DNA from: CAWDVK01 sp963805715
Lineage (GTDB): Bacteria > Actinomycetota > Actinomycetes > Streptosporangiales > Streptosporangiaceae
Length of the DNA: 64,000 nt
Assembly (NCBI GenBank): GCA_963805715.1
Contig: CAWDVK010000009.1
Span: 868,001 to 932,000, forward strand
Direction of reading: 5' to 3'
The notes beneath the pieces are model-generated. The model did not search any database. It was not told where the DNA came from and saw nothing but the letters and a program-made list of their open reading frames with translations. Position numbers and translations under genes: made by a program. Positions within the stretch are counted from its first letter, which is position 1. Every line of letters starts with the position of its first letter. Below, one piece after another: positions 50,848-59,341 of this stretch.

Positions 50848-52176
50848 TCATTTGCCGTTGCCGACCGGTGGCGACGGTGCGGGCGCGGGCGGGGGCCTGC
50901 CGATCAGCTCGATGAGGCCGATTGCCACCAGCAGCAGGACGGTGATCACGATGGCGACGATGGCGGTGGGCTGTGCCCAGAACGCGAAGACCAGTGCGGC
51001 CAGGGCAACGGCGGAGATGCGCAGCGCTCCGCGGTGGGAGTAGGTCCACGTTCCTGCCGGGCCCGTGCGAAGGCCGGCGTGCTCGCCGCCGCTGCGGACC
51101 CGCCCCAGTCCGTGCGCGAAAGCCGCCCGGATCCGGACCGCAGTCACCGACGGCCCGGCCAGGAACGCCCCGGCGGCGACGACCAAGCCCACGACCAGGA
51201 CCGTGCGCAATCCCTGCTTGATGAACCGGACGAGCGTGTCGAACAAGGCGGCCGCGGCGTCGGCGGGCAGCACGCTGGGCGGTACGCTCCCCAGGTAGAT
51301 GCCGCGGAAGAAAAACAGCCCGACGGCGGGTACGAGCATCGACGCGGCGAGGCCGAGCCCGGCGCCGACCAGGGCGCGGCGGCGGCCGCGGGCGACGTAC
51401 ACGCCCAGGGCCAGCAGCAGCAGCGTGAGGATCGGCAGCACGATCTTGAGGTCGTTGATCCGCCGATACGCTGACTGCGCCTTGACCAGGTACTTGGCCG
51501 AGAACAGGGTCAGCGTCGGGTTAACGGCCGGGATCTTGCTGACCAGGGTGAAGCCTCGCCTGACCAGGTCCTGCTTGACGAGATTGATCAGCGGGCCCAG
51601 GCTCACGACGACCTGGCCGTTCTTGACGCTGACCGAGCTGGGGCCCTGGCCGGAGAGTGCCTTCACCAGCTCCTGGTGGACGACGGTGTTGGCCTGAACC
51701 CAGGCCCGGGCGAACCGCGGGCCAGTCACGATCTTGTGGACCTCGCTGCGCACGAATCCGGCAACCCCGCTGGCGATCGACGGGGCTACCGCCCTGAGCT
51801 CTGCGCCAACTTTCGGCAGTCCGCGGCTCGAGAGCGTGGCCGCGGCCTGATCGGCGTATCCGGTCACATTGAGCCGGGTGGTGATCTCGGTCGTGATTCT
51901 TTCGGTCAGGGCATTCTGAATCGCCGGATCGCGGGCTAGCGGCTCCATGGTCGCCACGTAGCGGCTGGTGTTGCTGACCTCACTGGCCACCCAGACGGCC
52001 AGCACCGACACCGGCGCTAACAGGCAGCCGAGCACGATGAGGATCGTCGCCACAGCTGTCCGCCAGCGCTCGCCGCGGACCGGGCCAGCTCGCCGTCCGC
52101 GCGGCCCATCTCGTTCATCCGGACTGGGCCCTGGGGTCCCGCTCGCAGGCTCCGGCTCGCCGCGAGTGTCAGACAC
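50848..52176 (-). CDS. Multi-pass membrane protein with a large extracytoplasmic domain
   Basis: The 442-residue protein starts at GTG 52176 after GGGAGG. A first helix (VATILIVLGCLLAPVSVLAV) is followed by about 190 polar residues (VSNTSRYVATMEPLARDPAI, LVKALSGQGPSSVSVKNGQV). Then come four more helices (VLPILTLLLLALGVYVARG onward) and a Pro-rich tail. This architecture is common in uncharacterised actinobacterial envelope proteins. No catalytic motif is visible. Confidence 0.7.
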   Translation of the reverse strand: MSDTRGEPEPASGTPGPSPDERDGPRGRRAGPVRGERWRTAVATILIVLGCLLAPVSVLAVWVASEVSNTSRYVATMEPLARDPAIQNALTERITTEITTRLNVTGYADQAAATLSSRGLPKVGAELRAVAPSIASGVAGFVRSEVHKIVTGPRFARAWVQANTVVHQELVKALSGQGPSSVSVKNGQVVVSLGPLINLVKQDLVRRGFTLVSKIPAVNPTLTLFSAKYLVKAQSAYRRINDLKIVLPILTLLLLALGVYVARGRRRALVGAGLGLAASMLVPAVGLFFFRGIYLGSVPPSVLPADAAAALFDTLVRFIKQGLRTVLVVGLVVAAGAFLAGPSVTAVRIRAAFAHGLGRVRSGGEHAGLRTGPAGTWTYSHRGALRISAVALAALVFAFWAQPTAIVAIVITVLLLVAIGLIELIGRPPPAPAPSPPVGNGK

Positions 52177-52439
52177 GGGCCACCTCCCGTCGGCTTCCCG
52201 CCGCGGCAAGCGCTAGCCGCCGACCACGCGTCAGCACCGCCTGACGCGCGTATCTATCCTGACTGGTCGCGCCGGCAAGGCGCCTCACCCCGCATGGGTG
52301 ACCTTTTAACCCGCACAAGATCCGCCAGCCACCGCCAGGCGAAGCGCGCGGGCCTTCTTCGGCACCTGGTCTCGGGTGCGGACCGATACCGCCTGGCGCC
52401 GCCGCTGCTGGCGTTTACCTGCGAGAATCCCGATGGCTT

Positions 52440-52627
52440 GCCGCGATCCGGCCGGGTCGCCGAGCGGACCCGCCAGCGTCACGGCGCCATCCATGACCTG
52501 CTCGCCGCCGGGCGCAGCGTCAGCGCGATCACGGCCGAGCCAGGCGTGCCGGGCTCGGAACACAGTCCGCCGGTTCGCCCGCGCCGCCCCGGATACGTCC
52601 GAGCCTTTGCTCAGACGCGGGCTATGA
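52440..52627 (+). pseudogene. Fragment of an ISL3-family transposase
   Basis: One frame gives GRVAERTRQRHGAIHDLLAA and GRSVSAITAE. After a shift near 52555 another frame gives NTVRRFARAAPDTSEPLL. Together these match the linker/HTH part before the DDE domain of ISL3 transposases. The rest of the element and its ends are gone. The 230 bases before it (52210-52439) are non-coding or too degraded to name. Confidence 0.6.
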
Positions 52628-52784
52628 CAATGTCTTTTTGTCCTGCCACCAGTCGCATGTCGCCGGGGTCGCTGCTCACGACAGTGATCTGGTCAGCCGA
52701 TGCTGACCCGATGACCGCACCAATGTGCGCATCGGCAACTGAGACCGGAGTCCGCTCGCGGATCGCCGCCGCAGTGTCAGCCAT
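52611..52784 (-). pseudogene. C-terminal fragment of a PIN-domain protein
   Basis: From ATG 52784 the frame encodes ERTPVSVADAHIGAVIGSAS, ADQITVVSSDPGDMRLVAGQ and KDIVIARV. The ADAHIGA and SSDPGDMRLVA blocks are the conserved acidic C-terminal parts of VapC-like PIN nucleases. The N-terminal acidic motif (D-x-S/N) is missing. It is probably the wreck of a toxin gene. Confidence 0.6.
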
Positions 52785-52876
52785 GGGTGTCAGCTAGGCC
52801 GCATGGGTAGCGATCCCTGTTTTGTACTAGACGTCGCCCAGGATCGCCGCTCGCTTGCTCCCGTCTTGCGCCCAGG

Positions 52877-53165
52877 TCAAGCGATCTTGAGCTGGGCGTC
52901 GCCGAAGTCCGCGATCAGCTTCAGGGTGCCGCCGAGCGCGGTGACGAAGCGGTTCGGGACGTCCTGGGTGGAAACATCGCCGCCCTTGATCTGGGACACC
53001 CGTGACACCGAGACGCCCATCCGGACAGCGACCTGCTCCTGAGTCATCCCGCGCCGCCGGCGCATCTCGGCCCGCCGCGGGCATCATGCAGCATGTCGGT
53101 AACCGCCGCATCAAACGCCTCCTGCCCCCCGGCTGTCTCCACCGCGCGCTCCAGGTGCCCGGAGT
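52877..53165 (-). pseudogene. HigA-type XRE antitoxin, frameshifted
   Basis: The C-terminal frame (ATG 53065) encodes EMRRRRGMTQEQVAVRMGVS, VSRVSQIKGGDVSTQDVPNR and FVTALGGTLKLIADFGDAQL, a clear XRE antitoxin. The expected upstream part LERAVETAGGQEAFDAAVTD and MLHDAR lies in another frame, two bases off. The repressor domain could still be made alone from ATG 53065. Confidence 0.65.
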
Positions 53166-53222
53166 GGGTCGCAGGCCAGCAAGATCCTCACCTCGCTACG
53201 GCCGCCCGATGGGGGCCGCAGC
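53155..53222 (-). pseudogene. Fragment of a HigB/Gp49-like toxin fused to the antitoxin remnant
   Basis: LRPPSGGRSEVRILLACDPL has the core R-x-x-x-GR-x-EVRIL-F-x-x-DP-x-R strand of HigB-like toxins. Right after DPLRAPG the DNA runs into the antitoxin coding sequence, so the toxin C-terminus and the antitoxin N-terminus were deleted together. The toxin N-terminus is also missing. Confidence 0.5.
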
Positions 53223-53289
53223 GCAAGCCCCCGCCCAGGATCATGGCGAATGCAATCTGCAGGCACAGGCCAAACGCCGCCAGTGCATC

Positions 53290-53756
53290 GCCGGCCCATT
53301 ATGGATTCGCCAGCCCACGGCCAGGCCGGTGATGACGAGGACGACAATGGCGATGACCTCGGTGAGGAGGTCTGCTATCACACGGCCGGCTAGAACAGCG
53401 GAACGAGCGATGGGGAGTGAACGGAACCGGTCGGTGAGACCGGTCGCCATGTCGGTGGAAACGCCGACCGCCGTGCCCTGGGCGGTCCCGACCAGGGCCA
53501 TCCCGAACATGCCGCCGATGAGGTACCCGTGGTAGTTACCTCCGCCAGGGACCTTGATAGCGGAGCCAAAGACGTAGACGAAGAGCAGTACGAAGATCAG
53601 CGGCTGCACGGTGACATCGAGGAGCTGTGCAGGTTCCCGGATGATGCGGGCGATGCCGCGACGGGCCAGCACGAGGATATTCCGGAATGACCACCAGGCC
53701 CGGGAGGGCAGAGACTCGACTGGGGTGGGGAGTGGCGAGGTCAGGGTGGTCGTCAT
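53290..53756 (-). pseudogene. ABC-2 type permease (DrrB-like), truncated
   Basis: From ATG 53756 the frame encodes a DrrB-like start: RNILVLARRGIARIIREPAQ, LIFVLLFVYVFGSAI, STDMATGLTDRFRSLPIARS and a helix VIAIVVLVITGLAVGWRIHN. It then diverges and stops at 53241. About 110 C-terminal residues with three helices are missing. It overlaps the drrA-like stop by four bases, as in intact drrAB operons. Confidence 0.75.
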
Positions 53757-54172
53757 ACGAGTTCCGCTTTCTCGCTGGGTACTGAGACGGGACCGGTGGA
53801 GTGTCCGGTGAGGGTGAGGAATACGTCGTCGAGCGAGGGGCGGAGCATTCCCAGGTCATCCATCAGCACGCCCGCCGTGCTCATTGCGGCCGCGATGGCC
53901 GGAATGGATCTCGCGCCCGCCGGCACCGGCGCGTCAATCACTCGTCGTCCTGGGTCCATGTGGACCTCGCCCTCGGCATGGCGGGCAAGGACCGCACGCG
54001 CCAATGCGAGGTCAGACTCCGGTGCCACGGTGACCTCGATGCGGTCACCGCCGGCCTCGGCTTTCAGCTCGTCTGGGGATCCCTGGGCGATGACCGAACC
54101 CCTGTCGATGACGACGATCCGGCCGGCCAGCTGATCAGCTTCTTCTAGGTACTGCGTGGTGAGGAATGCGCT
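53753..54172 (-). pseudogene. ABC transporter ATPase (DrrA-like), N-terminal half deleted
   Basis: Homology starts abruptly at FLTTQYLEEADQLAGRIVVI and runs through DRGSVIAQGSPDELKAEAGG to the end (PSLDDVFLTLTG). Walker A, the signature motif and Walker B are all gone, so it cannot hydrolyse ATP. At 54172-54173 it abuts a TetR fragment on the other strand that is also missing its N-terminus. Confidence 0.75.
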
Positions 54173-54518
54173 CTTGCAGATCGAACGATCCCTTTCAGCT
54201 CTGGATGGCCACGATCTGGACACCGGGACGAGCCTCCAGATCCTGATGTCGATCGACACCTATGTCACCGGATCGGTCCTGCGTGAGCTCCGGGAGATCC
54301 GGGTTGAGCGGGTTCAGGCCCAGGCCGGGCTCACCGACACCGATATTGCTGCTGGCATGCAAGCATGGAGGGACCGGCTCGATCGTTCAGGCATGTTCGC
54401 ACGCGTGGTCCGTGTATTTGACGAAGGCATCGATCCCGATGCGGCGGAGACTCGGGACGAACGTTTCGAATTCGGCCTCGGCTGCCTATTGGATGGAGTG
54501 ACCGCCCGGCTTCCCTGA
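54173..54518 (+). pseudogene. TetR regulator, DNA-binding half deleted
   Basis: The frame encodes a TetR C-terminal domain: ERSLSALDGHDLDTGTSLQI, LMSIDTYVTGSVLRELREIR and FARVVRVFDEGIDPDAAETR, FEFGLGCLLDGVTARL. This domain typically belongs to regulators divergent from drrAB exporters. The N-terminal HTH is absent. The deletion removed the shared promoter and both N-termini. Confidence 0.7.
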
Positions 54519-54635
54519 GCATCCTGTGGGTGCCGGAAATCGTGTCACCCGCACCTGACCTGGGATTCCTGCACCCGGACTGATCGGGGGCTAACGGCAG
54601 CGGGGCCAACCTCGACTCCGGCACGATCAGCTCTC

Positions 54636-55100
54636 GTGACCTTCCGCCTGCTTTACCTGATCTTCGTCCGTATGTGCGGCTGTCCGCCGCGCGTCGCCGC
54701 CAGCTGTCCCTGATCGTCACCCCCCGCACGCTCCTGCGCTGGCACGCCGAGCTGGTTAAGCGCCCGCTGGACCTATCCGCGGCGGGCACCAGGACGGCCG
54801 CGTACCGGCCCGGCGGTCCGCCGCCTCGTGCTGGAGATGGCCCGCGACAACCCTGCCCGAGGGTACCGGCAGATCTGCGGCGAGCTCACAGGTCTCGGGC
54901 ACAAGATCGCGGCCTCAGCCATCTGGGAGATCCTTCAAGGCCCGCCGGAATGGAGCCCGCGCCGCGACGCGCGGCGGCGATCTGGAAGCAGTTCCTGCCC
55001 GCGCAGGCCAAGACGACGCCCGTCCAGGCGCCACGCGCGGACGCGATCTGCGAGCGGTGGATCGCCACCGCGCGGCACGGGCGTGCGAACGTCCTGGGTG
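54636..55100 (+). pseudogene. Degraded integrase-core (rve) transposase
   Basis: The start VTFRLLYLIFVRMCG (GTG 54636) jumps to LSLIVTPRTLLRWHAELVKR. After a shift come LEMARDNPARGYRQICGELT, GLGHKIAASAIWEILQG, then IWKQFLPAQAKT, joined to TPVQAPRADAICERWIATAR. This is the known order of IS3/IS481-like actinobacterial transposases with at least three deletions or shifts and the DDE centre removed. The 117 bases before it may include the old left end. Confidence 0.7.
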
Positions 55101-56240
55101 TCAGTTTCGCGATAGCAGGTCGCGGACGATCAGGGTGGCGGCAGCGGGTGATCCTTTGACGAAACCGAAGAACGGCCCGAAGTCTTGTGTTGCTGAGAAA
55201 CCGGTGATGTACAGGCCGTCCAGGCTTGCCTGAAAAGCGTCGTCCAGTACGGGGAAGCCATGGGCCACTTGTACTTCCTCGAGCACGCCCGCAAGGTAGG
55301 GAACCTTGGTGAGGTCGGCCCGGTAACCTGTGGCGAACACAACGCGGTCGACGGTCAGCTGGGTTGCGTTGGACAGCAGCACCCGCACCTCACCATTGCC
55401 GACCGGGGCGGCCTCAGCGACTTCGGTTCCGGGCCATCGGGTGATCCCCTGGCAGTCCAGTCGGGGGGTCAGCCAGTGTTCCAGCGTCAGCCTGCCGACT
55501 TCCCAAAAACGCCTGGTGATCGCTTCTTGTTCGCTTCTGGGAAGGTTGCGCCAATACCCGCGCGTGCTGACCGTCTGCTCGACGTGGGGATCGACGAATT
55601 TCCAGCTCACCCGCTCGAAGCGCGGGATGTCGTGGCGGTGGACGATATCGATGCGCGCCGCGCCGTGCTCCCGGATCAGCGCGGCCCACTCGTAGGCGCT
55701 TTGCCTCCCGCCGATAATCAGGACGCGCGCTCCGGCCATGTCGCCGAAGCTCACCAGGTCGCAGGTGTGAGCTGCGAGTCCTGGCGGCAGCGATGACGCC
55801 CAGCCGGGCACGCTGGAGTAGTGGCGGACCCCGGGCGCGGCCACCACGGCGTCCGCGCGGATGCGCTCGCCGCCTTCCAGCGTTGCCTCGAACCTGCCAT
55901 TTGCCTTGGCCAGGGTGCCGACGAACTCTTCGCGGACCTCGATTTTCTTCGCCTGCTGGAACCAGCCGGCGTAGTCCAGGAAGACGCTAACCGGGATGGG
56001 ATCCACCTCACCGGGCTGGATCCCCCGCTCCTCCAGGAATGCTTCCAGCGTGTGAACCGCGGCGCCATCGAGGTGCCAGTCCGGGCCCGATCGCAAGAAC
56101 ATGCCCGCGGGCATGTTCTGCCGCCAAAAACCCATCGGCCGGCCCAGCACGACAGTGTCGATACCGTGCTCACGCGCCAGCGCCGCGGCCGACAGCGCGT
56201 ACGGCCCCGCACCGATGACGAGCAGCTGCGTCTGCTTCAT
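55101..56240 (-). CDS. Flavin-dependent monooxygenase/NAD(P)-binding protein
   Basis: The 379-residue protein has the FAD motif LLVIGAGPYALSAAALAREH, a second dinucleotide motif VLIIGGRQSAYEWAALIREH, and VVFATGYRADLTKVPYL before GLYITGFSATQDFGP. It resembles FMO-like or ornithine hydroxylase-like flavoproteins. Both nucleotide sites look intact, so it is likely active. The substrate is unknown. It starts at ATG 56240 and is flanked by remnants on both sides, the only whole gene between 52.2 and 57 kb. Confidence 0.8.
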   Translation of the reverse strand: MKQTQLLVIGAGPYALSAAALAREHGIDTVVLGRPMGFWRQNMPAGMFLRSGPDWHLDGAAVHTLEAFLEERGIQPGEVDPIPVSVFLDYAGWFQQAKKIEVREEFVGTLAKANGRFEATLEGGERIRADAVVAAPGVRHYSSVPGWASSLPPGLAAHTCDLVSFGDMAGARVLIIGGRQSAYEWAALIREHGAARIDIVHRHDIPRFERVSWKFVDPHVEQTVSTRGYWRNLPRSEQEAITRRFWEVGRLTLEHWLTPRLDCQGITRWPGTEVAEAAPVGNGEVRVLLSNATQLTVDRVVFATGYRADLTKVPYLAGVLEEVQVAHGFPVLDDAFQASLDGLYITGFSATQDFGPFFGFVKGSPAAATLIVRDLLSRN

Positions 56241-56347
56241 CAGCTAGCCCCCTTCATCCCGGGCCGCCCGGTCCCCCATGCGGGCACTTTACCCTCGGCT
56301 TCCGGGAGAGAACACACCCGTGATGCGTTCGTTAATCGCCTCCGCAG

Positions 56348-56611
56348 TCAGGACACCGATCGGCAAATTCGACTCTGCCTTGCGCACCTGGTTGCCGCAT
56401 TCAGGAAGCTGATCACCTGGGCTTCCCATTCCCGTGGCTGCGCTGCCAGCGCCGCGGTGTGTGCCGCATGCGGCACTACCCACAGGAGCACGGTGGAGGG
56501 TAAGGCAGCCTGGAACCAGCGGGCCGCGACGGGTTCATCGGGGAAGGCTCCGTCGGCGATGATCAGCATAGGCCCGGGCGCTGCGGCGCGGATCACATCA
56601 CGCATAGCCAT
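56348..56611 (-). pseudogene. C-terminal fragment of an alpha/beta hydrolase
   Basis: The frame reads PGPMLIIADGAFPDEPVAAR, WFQAALPSTVLLWVVPHAAH and TAALAAQPREWEAQVISFLN. This is the end of a dienelactone hydrolase-like fold, with the late Asp (DG) and the catalytic His (HAAHTA). The nucleophile half is missing, and the last 17 residues are out of family. Confidence 0.6.
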
Positions 56612-57075
56612 CGGCTGATGATGCGGCGGTCGCCGTGGACTCCCAGCTGGGCTGCGTCAGGAACAGGCACGGACATCTCGGCCTCTCAGATGACCAGCCG
56701 GACACCAGGTCCCTGCGAACGGCGCTACTTGCGGCGTGGCTAGCTGATCAGCATGCTGCCATGCGTTCTGGCGCAGAGATCCATTGCGCTGTGACGGCCG
56801 AACAGAACATCCGGACCTGGAGCATCGCCGCGACCAAACTGCGACCTGCCGAGGGCGCAGGCTGCTACGCGCGTGCGGTCCCACCGAAAGTCCAGCACGC
56901 TCCGTGATCAAGGAGGCTGATGACCGTCATCGTGACATGGCAGTGCCTCCAGAGGACGGCAGCGCAGCCTGGTGCCGCTGCGGCCGGGCTGGCTGACGGA
57001 GCCGGGACCGTGCATCGGCCGCTGGAGCTGGCGCTCAGCAGCTTATGCCCGGCGCTCGTCTCGTAGGCTGGGCTG
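56612..57075. other. Gap of 464 bases without a recognised gene
   Basis: G+C looks lower than in the flanks. A plus-strand open stretch (to 56907) could encode EIHCAVTAEQNIRTWSIAAT, which reads like a protein fragment, but I cannot place it in a family. No promoter can be named except the likely upstream region of the DUF2721 gene. Confidence 0.4.
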
Positions 57076-57576
57076 GTGAACCCGATCGCCGTGACGGCAG
57101 TCCAGGCGATGGTGGCGCCGGTGGTGCTCATCACGTCGGCTGGGATCCTGTCCGGTGCCCTGCTGACGATGTACGGCTCGGTCAATGACCGCATGCGTGC
57201 CATGGATCGTGAGCGCCTGGACATCTTGACCGGCGCCGCCGGGACGCTGCTGTCAGCCGCCGAGGTGCCGCCGGCTGGCCGGGAGCGGCTGACCCAGCTT
57301 GATACCCAGCTGCCCATGCTCCTTCGCCGTCACCGCCTGCTGCACAATGCCGTTCTTCTCATCTACGCCGGCGTGGCCGTGCTGGTGCTGAGCGTGATCG
57401 CCATCGGGGTCGCCGTGACCGGCAGCTCCGGGGCGGCGGGGACCGCCGCTCTGGTTCTGGTGCTGGCCGGGACCGTGATGCTTCTCGGCGGGCTCCTGTT
57501 CGCCGCGCGATCGATCATGATCTCCATGAACGCGATCGACTACGAAGTGCGGCGCGCCCTCTCGCTCGGGTCGTGA
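57076..57576 (+). CDS. DUF2721 membrane protein
   Basis: The 166-residue protein starts with GTG 57076. It has an N-terminal helix (MVAPVVLITSAGILSGALLT), a charged stretch (SVNDRMRAMDRERLDIL, LLRRHRLLHNAVLLIYAGV) and two more helices, ending in MISMNAIDYEVRRALS. The R-x-R-x-(M/L)-x-x-E and M-N-A-x-x-x-E-x pattern is that of DUF2721. The family function is unknown. Confidence 0.8.
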   Translation: MNPIAVTAVQAMVAPVVLITSAGILSGALLTMYGSVNDRMRAMDRERLDILTGAAGTLLSAAEVPPAGRERLTQLDTQLPMLLRRHRLLHNAVLLIYAGVAVLVLSVIAIGVAVTGSSGAAGTAALVLVLAGTVMLLGGLLFAARSIMISMNAIDYEVRRALSLGS

Positions 57577-57847
57577 TCACGCCTGCTGATGCATTGGCCA
57601 CCGGAATAGGGACCAGCGCCGACTGCGGGCTGTACTCTCTGAGCTATCCGTCCCAGCGCCGGATCGATGCTCCTATGCGCCGTCAAGGGCTTGGATGACA
57701 TTTCGATGGCCTATTTTCTTTGGGTTTGGTGAACGGGGATTGTGCCGAGCTGTAGCGGCTGCTGGGCGGCGGACAAGACAGGGAGGGGCCACTCGTGGCG
57801 GAGGGCAAGCTCTTATGAGGTCACATGGCCAGCAGGCTGGAATGGGG
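57577..57847. other. Gap between DUF2721 gene and IS110 element
   Basis: This stretch has lower G+C than its flanks, with TATTTTCTTTGGGTTTGGTG near 57715. No gene is recognised. It may include the outer end of the IS110 element, but no boundary could be fixed. Confidence 0.4.
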
Positions 57848-57921
57848 CCGGGGACGGCCGACGAATCGTTCGAAGGCCAGCAGGGATGCGGCAGCCGATT
57901 AGCGGGTCAGGCCGTCCCCGG
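57848..57921 (-). ncRNA. Structured hairpin downstream of the IS110 transposase
   Basis: CCGGGGACGGCC (57848-57859) pairs perfectly with GGCCGTCCCCGG (57910-57921). The enclosed 50 bases are about 70% alike to the hairpin on the other side of the transposase (59097-59176), including CAGCCGATT and GGTCAGGCC. It lies 13 bases after the transposase stop. It could be an IS end structure, a terminator or an RNA. The assignment is uncertain. Confidence 0.4.
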
Positions 57922-57933
57922 AGCTGGGGGGCG

Positions 57934-58980
57934 TCAGTCAGCGGCGGCGCGGAGCTGGGGGTAGATCTCGCGGGCGGCGTAGCGCTTGAGGCAGCGGATG
58001 ATCTCTGTCTTCGACTTTCCTTCTCCCGTGCGGCGCTCGACATAGGCGCGGGTCGGGGGATGGGAGCTCATCCGGGTGATGACGATCCGCCACAGGGCGT
58101 GGTTGGCCTGGCGGTCGCCGCCGGGGTTGAGGCGGTGGCGGGTGCGCTTGCCCGAGGATGCGGGGATCGGGGCGGCGGCGCACAGGTGAGCCCGGGCAGC
58201 CTCCGAGCGCAGCCGCCCGGGGTGGTCCCCGGCGGCAATCAGGAGCAGGGCGGCAGTGTCGGGGCCGACGCCGTACAGGGCGAGCAGGCCGGGAGCGCGG
58301 GCGGTGACGAGCGGGACGATCAGCTCGCCCGGGCGCTCGAGCTGGCCGCCGGGGAACTCGGCGCGCCGTCCCAGCTCGCGCAGCGCGATCCGGGTGGCGT
58401 AGCCCACCGTGCTGCCGGGGCGGGGCCGCAGCGCAGCCGTCTCGGCCACCAGGGCGGCTACGGTGTGCCGGGCGAACCGGGCCCGCACGTCATCGGGCCC
58501 GGTCACGATCAGGGACCTGGCCTGGCTGGTGGTCTGGGTCCGCTCGGCGCGGGCGCTGCGCTTGGCGACCATCAGCGCGCGGATCGCCTCGACGGAACCG
58601 TCCCGGCCTTTCGGCGCGCCGCGGGCCCGGCCCGACTGAGCAGCCCGCGCGGCGCTGACCGCGTCCAGCGGATCGGACTTGCCCTGCCGGCGGCGGTCCT
58701 GGCGGTCGGAGCGGCCGGCCTCGACGACCCGGACGCCAGCGGCCGTGATGTGGCGGGCGAGGCCGGCGCCGTAGCTGCCGGTGCCCTCGATCCCGACCAG
58801 GCACACAGTCCCGAACCCGCCCAGCCAGCCCAGAAGGCCGGCATAGCCAGCGGGCGTGACCGGGAACTCCCGGACGCCGAGTAACCCCCCTACGGGATCC
58901 AGCGCAGCGGCGACGTGCACGTCCGCATGGGTATCCACGCCGCCGGTGATGGCGCGTGTCTCTACGATGGTCAATGCCAT
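57934..58980 (-). mobile_element. IS110-family transposase (intact)
   Basis: The 348-residue recombinase has the RuvC-like DEDD domain: GGVDTHADVHVAA (Asp), VGIEGTGSYGAGL (Glu) and GKSDPLDAVSAARA (Asp). The C-terminal Tnp domain has LYGVGPDTAALLLIAAGDHP, and NPGGDRQANHALWRIV is near the active-site Ser region. All key motifs are present. ATG 58980 follows AAAGAG. IS110 elements carry no terminal inverted repeats and use a bridge RNA from a non-coding end. The element boundaries were not resolved. Confidence 0.88.
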
Positions 58981-59176
58981 CTCTTTTCTCTGGTTGAAGG
59001 GATGGCACGCACCCGCTGGCCGTCCGACCTGTGAACCCCGGCCTCTTGCACAGGACGGGCAGATCAGACCGGCAGCGCCGGTGGGTGCCATAAAAACCTG
59101 GGACCCGGCCGACAGATCGTTTCGCAGGACAGCCCGAGCGGCGTCAGCCGATTCGGAGGTCAGGCCGGGACCCAGG
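58981..59176 (-). ncRNA. Candidate IS110 non-coding end / bridge RNA region
   Basis: Upstream of the transposase start are two stem-loops. One pairs ATGGCACGCACCC (59002-59014) with GTGGGTGCCAT (59081-59091). The other pairs 59097-59110 with 59163-59176 over 14 bases with one mismatch. IS110-group elements are known to encode a bridge RNA with two loops in the non-coding end upstream of the recombinase. Position, length (about 196 bases) and folding fit. The loops were not matched to target and donor. Confidence 0.45.
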
Positions 59177-59341
59177 CCTCCGACCCTACGCTCACACCAC
59201 CGCAAAACCACGGAAGCAGGGCCGGAAGCACTACCCACATCCTCCCTGCCGATTAGGCGCGTTCGGGCTAATCGGCTGATTAGTTGTGGCGAGCGGACAG
59301 ATCCGCCAATTCTGGGTGGCTCGAATCAGCCTGGAAGCGTG

